Shown here: positions 1 through 10,042 of the stretch, one piece after another | How positions within the stretch are numbered: position 1 is the first letter of the stretch | How the letters are laid out: each line of letters starts with the position of its first letter | Assembly: GCA_012064385.1 (NCBI GenBank) | Contig: QRDG01001975.1 | Span: 188,412 to 252,411, forward strand | Direction: 5' to 3' | DNA length: 64,000 nucleotides | From: Puccinellia tenuiflora | Lineage: Eukaryota > Streptophyta > Magnoliopsida > Poales > Poaceae | Notes under the pieces: model-generated | Databases searched by the model: none | What the model was told of the DNA's origin: nothing | The model's input: only the letters and a program-made list of their open reading frames with translations | Made by a program: the position numbers and the translations under genes

Positions 1-70
1 GCTCTTGCATAGCAACTTGATCAAGGGTTGAGGGTCTTCAACTTGTTCTTCGGTTGGTGCAATAGGCTCT

Positions 71-1540
71 TCATTGGCAAGTTTTTCTTGAGTAGATGAA
101 GGCTCCACTTGAGTAGAGCATTGTCCTTCTCGATCCGCCACAAGGGGTTTCCTCAACGGGGCGGAAAAATCCCACACCCATTCTTCTTATGGCTTCTTGA
201 GGAATTACATCATGTACATCGGAAACATGAAATTGCGCCACTTGGGAGCCGTCATTTTCCTCGAACACCACACTACAAGATTCTATGATATGCCGTGAGG
301 CTTTATCATAGATTCTATAAGTGTGGGATTCGGCACCGTAACAAACAAATATACCCTCTAGAGATTTAGATTCGAATTTAGTTAAGCGACAACCTTTAAT
401 CAAATAGAAACACTTACAACCGAAGACACGGAAGTAGGAGATGTTAGGCTTGTTGCCGGTGAGGATCTCATAGGGGGTCTTGTTCAACCCTTTGCGGAAG
501 TAGAGTCGGTTGGAGGAGTGATAAGCCGTGGAAATAGCCTTCGCCCAAAAACTCAACGGAGTCTTAAACTCCGCTAACATGGACCTTACAATATCCATAA
601 GAGTCCGGTTCTTCCTCTCGGCTACACCATTTTGTTGAGGGGTATAAGTTGCGGAATATTGATGACGAATGCCCTCTTCACTAAGAAACTCATTGAGGGT
701 GTAGTTCTTGAACTCGGAGCCATTATCACTTCTAATTGCCAATATGGGGACATTGTGTTGACGTTGCATTTCAATGGAGAAGTCGATGAAGGTTTGTTGG
801 GTCTCACTCTTCGACTTGAAGAAATAAACCCAAGTGAATCTTGAATAGTCATCAACAATCACCAAGCAATACTTCTTCCCACCAAGACTTGCTTCGGGAA
901 CGGCACCAAAAAGATCCACATGGAGGAGCTCCAAGATCCTCTTGGATGAAATAATAGTCTTGGAAGGATGGGGAGAATCATGCATCTTTCCTTCAACACA
1001 AGCCCTACAAACACGATCTTTGGCAAAAGAGACATCTTCTTTTAGTCCAAGAATGTGGCCACCCTTGTGAAGACTTTGCAAAGTTCTCATGTTGACATGG
1101 GCTAGGCGGCGATGCCACAACCAACCCTTGTCGGCCTTTCCGAATAGGCACATCGAATTTGAAGTGGTTTCCCCTGAAAAGTCAACCACGAACAAATCAT
1201 CCTCGACGTACCCAACGAAAGCGACCTTTAGAGTCTTGCTCCACAAGAGTACCACAACATCAATATCAAAGAAGACGGCGAAACCCATCTTATTAAGTGC
1301 ACGAACGGAAAGTAAATTAAAACCAAGGTCTTTGACAAGCATGACATTCGCTAGGGTGATATCCTTAGCGACTACCACTTTGCCAAAGCCCAATACCTCG
1401 GAGTTTGATCGATCTCCATAAGTGGCGTTTGCTTCATTTACATTAGGTCTCAACTCCGTCATTAATTCCTTGCTTCCGGTCATATGTTTTGTGCATCCAC
1501 TATCAAGCACCCATTTTGACCCACCGGAAGCATAGTCCTA
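71..1540 (-). pseudogene. copia pol fragment: protease and integrase
   Basis: Open frame of 479 codons starting just before the aspartic protease motif DSGCTKHMTG near its first residues. GAG-pre-integrase zinc residues follow (WLWHRRLAHVN, then CRAC-EGK at about residues 131-175). The integrase core has the D,D-35-E pattern in HVDLFG, RSDNGSEF and QQNGVAERKNRT (about residues 195-305), with GCKCFYL near 365. The last ~30 residues look out of frame, so a frameshift near 110-180 probably cuts the link to reverse transcriptase, which lies off the left edge. Upstream, a TAG at 1538-1540 interrupts the same frame (DYASGGSKW follows), so protease is no longer read through from Gag. Confidence 0.9.
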
Positions 1541-1547
1541 CAAGAAA

Positions 1548-3995
1548 TCATTGCTTTGATTTAGGTCCCCATTTTTCAATGGGTCCTCTTTTGTTAGCAA
1601 CAAGGGTCTTAGGAATCCAAATAGAACGAGCAATAGGAACATTTCTAGGACCAATAAACTTAGCATAGACATCCCCATAATAATCAACATATATAATATA
1701 GTGGGGGTTAGTCTTTCCCACAAAGTCACTAATGGTTTTGCCCCTTGTGGCACCACCACTAGCAATGTTGACCTTCTTCTTTGCTTGAGGGATCCTCTTT
1801 ACTTGAGGAGCACTAGTAACGTTGGCCTTCTTAACTTGAGGAGCTTTAGAATCCTTCATGAAGCTCTCTTTCTCCTTTTCCTCCTCAACGAACCCAAGAC
1901 CAACTCTCCCTTTTTGTGAAGTTACAAATGGTTTCTTACCTAGGGAGATGGCCTTAGCAAGATTGATCTTCAACCTAGCATTTTCCTCAATGATATGCAC
2001 ATGATCACAAGTAATTGGAGTGGAGGAACTAGGCTCATCATTTTTAGGCGGTTGAGCTTGAAGTTGTTCATACGACTTAGTGAGGGTAGAGTGTTCACTC
2101 TCCAATGCTTTGTAGGCCTTGGAGAGCTTCTCTAGCTCCTCGGTTAGTCTAGAATGACCAACACCAAGCTCGACCTTTTCTTTCTTACATGCTTTGTATT
2201 TAGCAATTGCGTGATCACGTTCTTTAATGAGTTTAGCAACAATTACATCATTTGATTCTTCTATAGATTCTAGTTGTTGTTCTAGAGAAACTCTAAGCTC
2301 ATGCTCTTCTTCAAGATTGTCTTTCAAGGATGCAATTTCCATATCGTCCTCTCTTTCGATCTTACCCTTGATCTCAAGCATTTCTTGAGCTTCACCATAT
2401 TGACTCATAAGAGTCTCAACATGCTTCTTTGTTTCACCTTGCATGTTAGTGATAAAATGATCGAAAGCAACTATTTCCTCTTTGATTTTAAGACTAGTAG
2501 CATCATCCATATTACTCATTGCCTTAGGAGATGAGGGAGATGTTACCTCGGTGGTCTTAGCCATGAAGCATCTTGCGGTGGAGTTGGAGACATTCTCATT
2601 GGGGGATTCAAATAGGGAAGGAGATGATGAAGAAGCAATAGCAATGGCGGCAACTTCATTTGTGGGCTCTTCTTCTTCTTCTTCCCCGGATGAATACTCT
2701 TCTTGAGCAAGCAATACAATTCTCGGAGGCTTCTTGTTGATGGCATTCTTCTTGAAGAAAGGTTTCCTATGAGTGTCCTTTGACTTGTCCTTCCTAACAA
2801 GCTTTCCTCCATGAAGTTCACGATTCTCAAATGGGCACTCGGCCACAAAGTGATATTTGTCTTGGCAATTGTAGCAAGAACGAACTCTTTGGCCACCCTC
2901 CTTCCTTCCACTTGCCTTGTTGACAAAATCCCTTGCCTTGGACGGACTCTTCCAAAAGACTTTAGATGTGAGAGCCGCATAGTACTTGAGAGTATCTTGA
3001 AACTCTTTGGGATCCTAATGTGACACATCTTCTTGAGCCTCATCATCATCGTCTTGCTCCACAACCTTGGCCTTCAAAGCAAGTGAAGATCCTCTATGCA
3101 TTCCAATGGCTCGGGCTCGAGCATCTTCGGCGTTCTTGGCGGCCACCTTGTATGCCGCCATCTCTTGCATGACCTCATTAGATGACATGAGGTGATAATT
3201 GTGTCTTCCTTGGAGACTCTTCAAGTCGGTGGATTCGAACGGCCAAAGGGCGCTCACATACTTCCTCTTGATCCAAGCATCATCCACATAGGTTGCACCA
3301 AGAGCTCGAAATTGAGTAGCAAGGGTCTTGAGTCTTCGATACATTTCTTCATGATCTTCACCCTCTACCATGAAAAAACCCTCGGCTTGGTTGCTCAAGG
3401 CTTCAAATCTATTCCTTTGCATGCTCTCACTACCGACAAACTCTTGAGTGAGAATATCCCAAGCTTCTTTGGTGGTGGTGGCAAGCTCGATGTGAGACAT
3501 GTGCTTTTCTCCCACAGCGGTATGAATTATGTTGAGAGCCAAGTCATTGAGTTGACCTTCCAGAACTTCTCTTCTTGTCATGTTGTTTGGGTCAACGGCC
3601 TTGAAGCCAACTTCAATGATTCTCCATAGCTCGCTCGACGCGCTCTTGATATGAGATCTCATAAGAAATTGCCAGTTAGAAAAACAAGATGGATTAAACT
3701 TAGGTGGATCACCCCTATTGTTTATATGAGGATGCGGGATAGGTGGGTCGACGGAGTACTTAAATGGAACACCATGGTACTCCTCCTTCCCATTATCAAT
3801 TTTAGGAGGGGATTCATTAGTGAGTTGTTCGCCCTCCCCACTATGCGCGGCGGAAGCATTAGCCTCTAGGGATGGTGTGGCGGGTGGCGTGTTAGCCTTC
3901 AAGAGTTGCCTCATCATAGCACGCAACTCCTCCATTTGAGTGTTCATGGATGATGTCAAGCTTGTTTCCAAATTCTTGAGATCATCCATGGACAC
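1548..3995 (-). pseudogene. copia gag (element A), one in-frame stop
   Basis: Capsid/nucleocapsid polyprotein. The ATG at 3995 starts 326 codons with a UBN2-like Gag domain (FSNWQFLMRSHI, then the AWDILTQEF region), ending at a TAG at 3015-3017. The same frame resumes at once (DPKEFQDTLKYY) and continues to 1548, giving a Gag of about 800 residues broken by a single nonsense change. A CCHC zinc knuckle (CYNCQDKYHFVAEC) is at about 2832-2879. It is followed by a Lys-rich stretch, an acidic stretch, a long coiled coil (about 2150-2420) and a C-terminal tail (DVYAKFIG, SIWIPKT) that resembles the Gag tail of element C. The frame then differs from that of pol. Confidence 0.88.
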
Positions 3996-4072
3996 CGGGG
4001 AGTGCTACCACCCGCAACACCATCACCGTCACCCATACTCTCTTAGGTGGTGAAGCCTAACTTAAGAGCCAA

Positions 4073-4085
4073 GGCTCTGATACCA
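4073..4085 (-). other. Primer binding site of element A
   Basis: Reverse complement reads TGGTATCAGAGCC, the classic match to the 3' end of initiator methionine tRNA used by plant copia elements. It lies 3 bases inside the LTR end (CTTTCA at 4089-4094 on the minus strand). Confidence 0.9.
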
Positions 4086-4805
4086 ATTGAAAGGATCGTA
4101 TGGGCACCTAGAGGGGGGGGTGAATAGGTGCTACACCAATTTTTAATTCTTTTTCAATTTTAGGCTTAACACAAAGGTAAATTATCTAGATATGCAACTA
4201 CGGTGAATTTACCTATATGAGAAGCAAACTAAAACAACTAGGAAATTAACGATACAAGTAAAGACAACTAAGGGAAAGAGATAACCGAAAGCGGAAGCAC
4301 GCGGAGACAAGGATGTATTCCCGAGTTCCTCCTTGTTAAGGGAGTACGTCTCGTTGGAGGGGTGTGAGCTCGCCACAAGAGGCCTACTTAAGATGCCACA
4401 AAGGCCTCACCCTATTCTCCGATGAACCGCACCCAAGGGTTTGGTTCACCTTCCACTATCGGAATCCTTCGAGGCGGAATCCGAAGGCTTTACAATGTTT
4501 TTGGGGCACACACCCACAACTTAATTGGGGGCTCCCAAATCAACAAATCTGTCACAAATACAACAAGTAGTAAGCAAGAGATTCTAGGGTAACACAATGC
4601 TAACCCTAGAAACGAAATCCCTCAAGTGAATGAGGGGAAAATGAAGAACGGCTTGGTGAAGATGTAGATCGGGGCCTTCTCCTTCAATCCTCCGAAGATC
4701 GACGAATTTGGGTGGAGGGATTGAGAGATCTAAGGAATTTGAGTTTGAGCCTTTTAGAGTATTAATGGAGGAGAGAGGATGAACAAGCTGAAGCTCCCAA
4801 GGTAG

Positions 4806-4831
4806 GTGAAGGAGCATTTATACTCCTTCAC
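4806..4831 (-). promoter_or_regulatory. TATA box inside a perfect inverted repeat, element A LTR
   Basis: GTGAAGGAG (4806-4814) and CTCCTTCAC (4823-4831) form a perfect 9-bp inverted repeat around CATTTATA, so on the minus strand the TATAAA box lies in the loop. It is the best core promoter candidate of the LTR; promoter function is inferred. Confidence 0.5.
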
Positions 4832-4854
4832 AGATTCTGGCCGTTGGAGGGCTG

Positions 4855-5290
4855 CCTCATTCCCGCAACACCGGAAGTACCGCCAGGAGTGCCGGTACTT
4901 CCGGTCCTCTCTTCTTCTTCTTCTTCTTCTTCTTCAGTCAACGGTCTTCGAAGGAGCCCTCTTTCCTGTAGGAGCGGAAGTTCCGCTGGTCGCGCCGGTA
5001 CTTCCGGTTTAGCGGTAGTACCGGTGTCACTTCCGGTGCAACTTCCGGAAAAGATACAGAAGCCCATTTTCGTAAGCGGCACTGGTTCCGAAAGTGGCTC
5101 CGGAAGTATCCAGCGGTAGTACCGCTGAGCACGCCGGTACTTCCGGTTTACTGGAAGTTCTGGTGCGACTTCTGGTGTGACTTGCGGGGCAATCCAGAAG
5201 CGAATTTTCATAAGCAGAAGTGCCACCGGAAGTTCCCCAGCGGTAGTACCGGTGACATTACCGGTACTTCCGGTATACCCAGAAAACACC
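4855..5290. repeat. Degenerate CCGGAAGT / ACCGGTAC microrepeats
   Basis: At least fifteen copies of CCGGAAGT, ACTTCCGG, GGTAGTACCG and GCGGTAGTACCG in both orientations at irregular spacing. A (CTT)n run (about 4911-4936) lies inside. This gives translation on both strands and explains several spurious open frames. Confidence 0.85.
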
Positions 5291-5412
5291 TCCTTGGCCA
5301 TCTTTTTGCGACGACTCTTTTGGATTTTCTGCACAGCTGAAATTCAACATTAGAGCACTTAATTGTATTGTCGTCAACATCAAAACACGAGGGGATGGCA
5401 CATGTTCTTTCA

Positions 5413-6784
5413 GCAATATAATCCAATTGAATTGGCTTGATGAAATAATAATCATGAAGATCCCTTAATTCTTCAAAGATAGCCAATTCTCCAATGTCCT
5501 CCAACAACAACCTATTGATCAAGTTTGAGCTTGTTGGTCCCCAACCAAGTTGGGTCCTAAGAGGTTAGTCACAATAGGCTTGGAAACCCAAATGGTTCTT
5601 TTCTTGACACCACTTTGAGTTCCCACAAATTTGGCAAACACATTGCCAACTCTATCCTTTCTAAGTGAATACACATCATCAATTAAGATGGGGTTGGATA
5701 GGTTACCGATAGTGCATGAAGAAGCAAAGTGACCCTTGCCATGGCAAAGGTAGCAACATCGACTCTTCTCTTTCTTCTTAATAGGCTCCTCAACTTGAGG
5801 AGCATTGACTTGAGTCTTCTTAGGAGGTGGCCGTTGTTCAACTCGTGGTTGAGCATGAGATTGAACAAGAGGCCGCTTCCCTAGTTGCTTCTCACTAAGA
5901 GGCTTCTTCTTCATTGGGCAATCCCGAACATGGTGCCCGGCCATCATGGCTGGCCAAATGGCTGGCCTGGCCGAAAACACTATAACTTTTGCAAATAAAC
6001 TCAGAATTAGATGAAACCAATTTTGTTGAAAAGAGGACGACAAGAGCTAGAAAATAACAAGTTGAAACAATGAAAATAAGTAAGGAAGATTTTGCAAATA
6101 AATGGAAGAGTTAAAACTTCCACATGGATGAACCGGTAAAATCTCCAATACCGAAAAACGCAATAGAAGACGCATACGAAAACCGTTTTCGGTGAACTTG
6201 GCCTTGTCGTGACAAGCCCGACAAGCACCAAGACCACACCATGATAAGAGCCAAATAAGAACCAATAAATATGATGCCAATGATGCAAGGATGCAAAGGT
6301 TTGAGCTCTCCACGAACGATACGATCAAGATACTCGGTCGAGAGCCCCTCTTGATAGTACGGTTATCTATCCTATAACCCAGTCTCTCAACTAACATAAT
6401 GAGACCGGTAAATAGAAACTCTATCAAGATCATACCTTTGCCTTGCGCTTAATCCACTTGAGGTCGATGATGACGATCTTCATCTCCTCAAGACGAACCA
6501 CCTTTTTGATTGCACTTCGCTTGATGAAGACTCACATGTTGCTCCCCCATACACCAATATGGAGGAAGCACCTCTTCGGCATATCTTTACTTGGACTTGA
6601 GTGTTGATCAAATCACACTTAGTCTTGATCAACAAATACTCTTCTTCCCTTAGCATTGACTCCAACAAATGGAGATCAAGCAAATCAAATGGACACACCT
6701 ACAAGTAGCTCAATACAAACATTAGTCCATAGAAAATTGTCATTAATTACCAAAACCACACATGGGGGCAACCATGCACTTTCA
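5413..6784 (-). mobile_element. Element B: internally deleted copia relative of element C
   Basis: Minus strand. The LTR starts TGAAAGTGCATG at 6784 and matches the C LTR for about 800 bases (same wording around CACATGTTGCTCCCCCATAC and the GACAAGCCCGACAAGC region). Near 5940 the LTR breaks off in a GGCC-rich stretch and continues straight into the end of a gag like that of C. The rest of the LTR, the primer site and most of gag are missing. Post-gag sequence (5413-5518) also matches C (62296-62400) and is cut at 5412 by element A. The host is the LINE to the right; ATGGG (6785-6789) is the expected target duplication base block. Confidence 0.82.
5519..5940 (-). pseudogene. gag C-terminal fragment (element B)
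   Basis: The frame begins in the middle of a first CCHC knuckle (GHHVRDCPMK), followed by a basic linker (LGKRPLVQS, PPPKKTQ), a complete second knuckle (CCYLCHGKGHFASSC) and the tail GNVFAKFVGTQ to VGDQQAQT. It is very close to residues about 620-759 of the Gag of element C. It has no start of its own; upstream codons are LTR sequence joined by the deletion. Confidence 0.85.
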
Positions 6785-8027
6785 ATGGGTGCCTCAGCTG
6801 CTATCATCATCAGCAAGACTAACACTAATCAACTCCGTCATATCAGCAATTCCAAATTTCTTTATGGCATGCATTCAGTGGGATAAAGGAAGCATCGAAG
6901 CGATAGACAAGTTGAGAAGAGCTTTCCTATGGAACAATGGGGAGACGGCTAATGGTAGCCATTGTCTCGTGGCATAGGACATTGTGACCTTGCCGAAATC
7001 ACAGGGAGGATTAGGTGTCAGGAATCTGGCTACGCACAATAAGTCTCTGATGTGTAATTTGGTTGCCAAGCTGTTATCGGGAGCTGCAGGTCCATGTTTC
7101 TCCTGGCTGTCTGGATGGTACCTTCAGAATCACATTCCCACTGAACCAGCAGCCAGAGACACACCATTTTGGCGATCACTATTGCCACTAGTCCAGACGG
7201 TGCAATTCTCAACCATCACTACCCTAGCATCAGGGAAGAAGTGTGATTTTTGGAATGACAAATGGGCAGCAATTGGGAGGCTTCGGTTTATCTACCCAGT
7301 ACTTTTTACATTTGCAGTCGACGGGCACTGCACAGTACGATCTCAATGGAAGGATGGAAATTGGGAGCTCAACCTGATGCTCGCTTTCCCTCACAGCGCA
7401 ACGGCAATATGATGAACTGCTGCAATTACTTGCGGCTGTCAACCTACAATCCAATGAGCACCAAGACTCTAGACGTCTGATCACTTCTGGTAAGGTACCG
7501 ACTACCAAAGGTTTTTATGAGCTGTTCTGCAACCATGGTACGTTGTGGCCGTCGTATAAATGGGTCTGGCATACTGCGATTCCGCACAGACAGAAATTTT
7601 TCATGTGGCTGGCGTTTAGAGGCAGGCTAAATACGAAGATAACATGCTGGTTAAGAAATGGGCTTCTGACAATGGGTGTGACAGATGTCCAGCTACTGAG
7701 TCTGTTCATCACCTAGCCCTGCACTGTCAATTGGCTCAACGTCTTTGGGGGACGTTGGGCATGTCATCTCAAGCTACTACTGCAGCTACAATTGAGAGGT
7801 TTATGGAAACAATTGAAAACAAAGTTAATGATCCTGCATGGCCGGTTTGCTTCGCGGCTTGTCTATGGTGGCTATGGAAAACAAGGAATGACCGCCTGTT
7901 CAACCAGAGGCAAACGAGTGAAAATGAGCTATTCACACGCATCAGTGGAGACCTTAGTTTATGGGCATACAGATCAACCAAGCACAAGATGAGAATTGAG
8001 CAATGGGGCTTAAAGATAATGGCTTAG
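6785..8027 (+). pseudogene. LINE ORF2 C-terminal remnant (RT thumb and zf-RVT)
   Basis: Decayed ORF2. Frame 1 runs through 6785-7412 with one TAG, then a shifted frame (TTKGFYELFCN, FFMWLAFRGRLNTK) leads to 7644-8027, where CDRCPATESVHHLALHC gives the C-x2-C...H-x5-C pattern of zf-RVT, and LWWLWKTRNDRLFN the usual tail. All catalytic residues lie upstream of the insertion point of element B. Confidence 0.85.
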
Positions 8028-8148
8028 CTTCCTGAGCCTGGGGAAACAGATCGGTCACCATTTACTTCTTTTTTTCGCTTTTATCTCTCATTTTTGTCAC
8101 ACTTGTGGCACCATATTTGTACATAACATATCTGAAAATGAATTATAA

Positions 8149-8187
8149 GGTAGAGATAACTCTACCTTTTTCCTTCAAAAAAAAAAA
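8149..8187 (+). other. 3' hairpin and A tail of LINE 1
   Basis: GGTAGAG (8149-8155), loop ATAA, CTCTACC (8160-8166), then TTTTTCCTTC and 11 A. A likely recognition structure for target-primed reverse transcription (inference). Confidence 0.6.
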
Positions 8188-9241
8188 TCCAACCAAAATT
8201 CATTATGGTCTTCACGTGGTGTGCTAGCTCTCCTTGACACAAACTCCAATGCTTTGTTTTGCTTCCTTTGCCAACGTTCCGCTCTCCGATGAATTCTTCC
8301 CTGTGATCTATTAATTCGCTGCTCTGATTTGCTGTTGCCCTAGAACGCACGCCCACGACAGGTCACCTGCCGACTTTTTTTTTCTCTCTCAAACAAATCT
8401 CATCGGCTTGCTCTCTTGCCTCCTGTTGCACGTACACCACGCGTAGCCTGGACCCTAGCACGTACACCAGCTTCCACGCAAACGTTGCTCTTCCGAAGCA
8501 GGGCCTTTGGATCAGCCGAGCTCTGCAGCACGTGCGCCGCTAGCATGTCGCGCCTCATCCCACGGATCAACTCATCTATCCGACGGCATCGCATGTACGT
8601 GAACGACACGTACGGGCTCCAAAAGTCCAGAGAAACCGATCCGATCTGATATGGATCGAATCACGCCGATAATTGCTGCTTCCGAATTCCGATCGCTTCT
8701 CCCAATCTCGTCGGAACAACCGACGACGATCATCCTGTAGAATCGAGTTCCTTGACTTTCAACTCGCTCTGATACCACTTGTTACGATCGTAGGCGTATA
8801 GTTGATCTACCGAGGACACAGCACGATGACGATATCAAGATTTATTAACGAAATTCGGCCATGATTTGACTATTCTACGGGGCATGATTACGGGCGCTCC
8901 TCCCTATTGATACCGCTGCACCGGCTGCCTTGGTCGTCGGCACAAGCCGCCGGCTCCCCTTGCGCACCTGCTGCTATCAAGTCGTCATAGGTTACATTGT
9001 GTGGTGCCCCCCTCATTATATAGGAAGCCTAGGCTACAAGAATTCGACTCCACCACTACTTGTACCTATCCACACCTAATACAACTCCAAGTCCTAACAT
9101 AACCCAACTCATACATAATATTCGATACAAACACAAAAGTCTAAAGAAACTTATATCCATTGCTAGTCCGACCATTGCTAGTCCGATATCTAGGACCACT
9201 TCCAAGCAGGTTGCCGCATATACACGCCAAACAGTATAACA
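8188..9241 (-). mobile_element. Copia-type LTR with leader, truncated
   Basis: LTR 8780-9241 (462 bp) has matching ends TGTTA...TAACA. An iMet-type primer site (GCTCTGATACCA forward, 8766-8777) adjoins it on the left, so the element runs leftward. On the minus strand TATATAATG (about 9014-9022) is a good TATA region. The internal part (8190-8765) has no gag or pol; I see only a short frame (8572-8778) of no known family. The LINE tail at 8187 cuts this element, so the body either was lost or lies beyond the nested insertions. Confidence 0.75.
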
Positions 9242-9464
9242 TTTTCACCTCTTGTGGACTGATTACTTCTTCCTATCAGTGATACTTACATGAACGATCA
9301 TAGCGGAGCTCATCATCAACCCTTTCAGTGTGATTTTGTTGTGCATGCCGTTCAATTAGGTCATTTCCTAGTATCCACACACATCACATTGCCAAATCTA
9401 CTAAGAGAGCTTGTGTATATAGTTAATTGGAAAGCTGAAAACCAAATATAAATCCTCTTAAGAT
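9242..9464. other. Unassigned sequence
   Basis: Non-coding spacer between the copia LTR and the TIR element. TTTTC (9242-9246) is the expected LTR target duplication block. Nothing else recognised. Confidence 0.5.
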
Positions 9465-10042
9465 TTTTTTAGGGGCTCTTTTACAGTACGGACAGGACAA
9501 CAGAAACCGTCCAAGCCGCCAGATCCAATGACTCAGATTCATTAATACTAGTCAACCGAATTAGCAGTATTTTCCAACGAAGGGTAGATTATAAGAAAAC
9601 GTCTCGCAAAACAATTCCCGCATCCAGGAGGGTACTTTCGCAAGTCAACCAATGAAGGGCTCTTCCAGGCCGTCGTTGCCAGCAACTACGGCGAGCAGAT
9701 CAACGCGAACTCGCGGCTGGCTTCGAGTGGGGCAGACCACACACCTGGAGATCGATGGCGTGCGGCCAGGAGCGGGGCAGCAATCAGTGCACGACGGACC
9801 TGGAGATCGAGGGCGGGAGCTCGCGACTGAAGGGCTGGATCCGCGGGCGGGCGGCAGCACGAATCTGCAGTCGGGAACGAACCTAGCCAGAGCTTGCTCG
9901 ATCTGAGTCAGCTGGGTGAATCTCCTACAGCGGCCTGGAGCACGAGCGAGCTCACGGGCGGTGGCGGACTTACTAATGTAGCCGTTGCTTCTCATCATGA
10001 CTGTACTTTCTGCCCACTAATTAGATCAGACATTCGTTACTA

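Larger units (their letters stand above)
1..5412 (-). mobile_element. Element A: Ty1-copia LTR retrotransposon, 5' half
   Basis: Minus-strand copia element entering from the left edge. In its own direction the order is LTR (5412 to 4089), tRNA-iMet-type primer site (4085-4073), gag (3995-1548), protease, integrase, then the window edge before reverse transcriptase. Protease-integrase order without an RT before it is the copia arrangement. The long coiled-coil Gag suggests the SIRE/Maximus lineage (inference). Gag has one in-frame TAG, and the gag/pol junction has a frame change and a TAG, so this copy is not functional. It lies inside element B. The base block next to its LTR start (GCAAT, 5413-5417) should recur at its other end outside the window. 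Confidence 0.9.
4089..5412 (-). repeat. Element A 5' LTR
   Basis: About 1324 bp, bounded by TGAAAG (minus strand from 5412) and CTTTCA (ending at 4089), the same 6-bp inverted ends as the LTR of element C. The primer site follows directly. About 4090-4560 (CACCCCCCCTCTAGG block and the AACAAGGAGGAACTCGGGAA block) is clearly related to the end of the C LTR (59450-59962). The middle (4855-5290) is filled with palindromic CCGGAAGT/ACCGGTAC motifs. A TATAAA core (4817-4822, minus) fits the promoter. The other LTR lies outside the window. Confidence 0.85.
6785..8187 (+). mobile_element. LINE 1: L1-type LINE fragment, 3' part
   Basis: Plus-strand LINE cut at its left by element B. The C-terminal part of reverse transcriptase (RLTLINSVISAIPNFFM, IDKLRRAFLWNN, QGGLGVRNL) is followed by the linker region (KCDFWNDKWA) and the zf-RVT domain (7644-8027). 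Breaks are a TGG-to-TAG stop at 6975-6977, a frameshift near 7400 and another near 7640. The 3' UTR (8028-8176) ends in a 7-bp hairpin and an 11-A tail (8177-8187). Confidence 0.9.

Noticed and set aside
1089..1421. 110-codon plus-strand frame
   Set aside because: Antisense shadow of copia protease/integrase coding sequence.
4855..5290. CCGGAAGT as ETS-type transcription factor sites
   Set aside because: ETS factors are animal proteins; in a plant the motif match is coincidental.
4855..5290. CRISPR-like array
   Set aside because: Repeats are short, palindromic and irregularly spaced, in a plant LTR; no uniform spacers or cas genes.
4828..5334. 168-codon frame rich in GSTG/TGTT repeats on the minus strand
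   Set aside because: Translation of CCGGAAGT microrepeats in an LTR.
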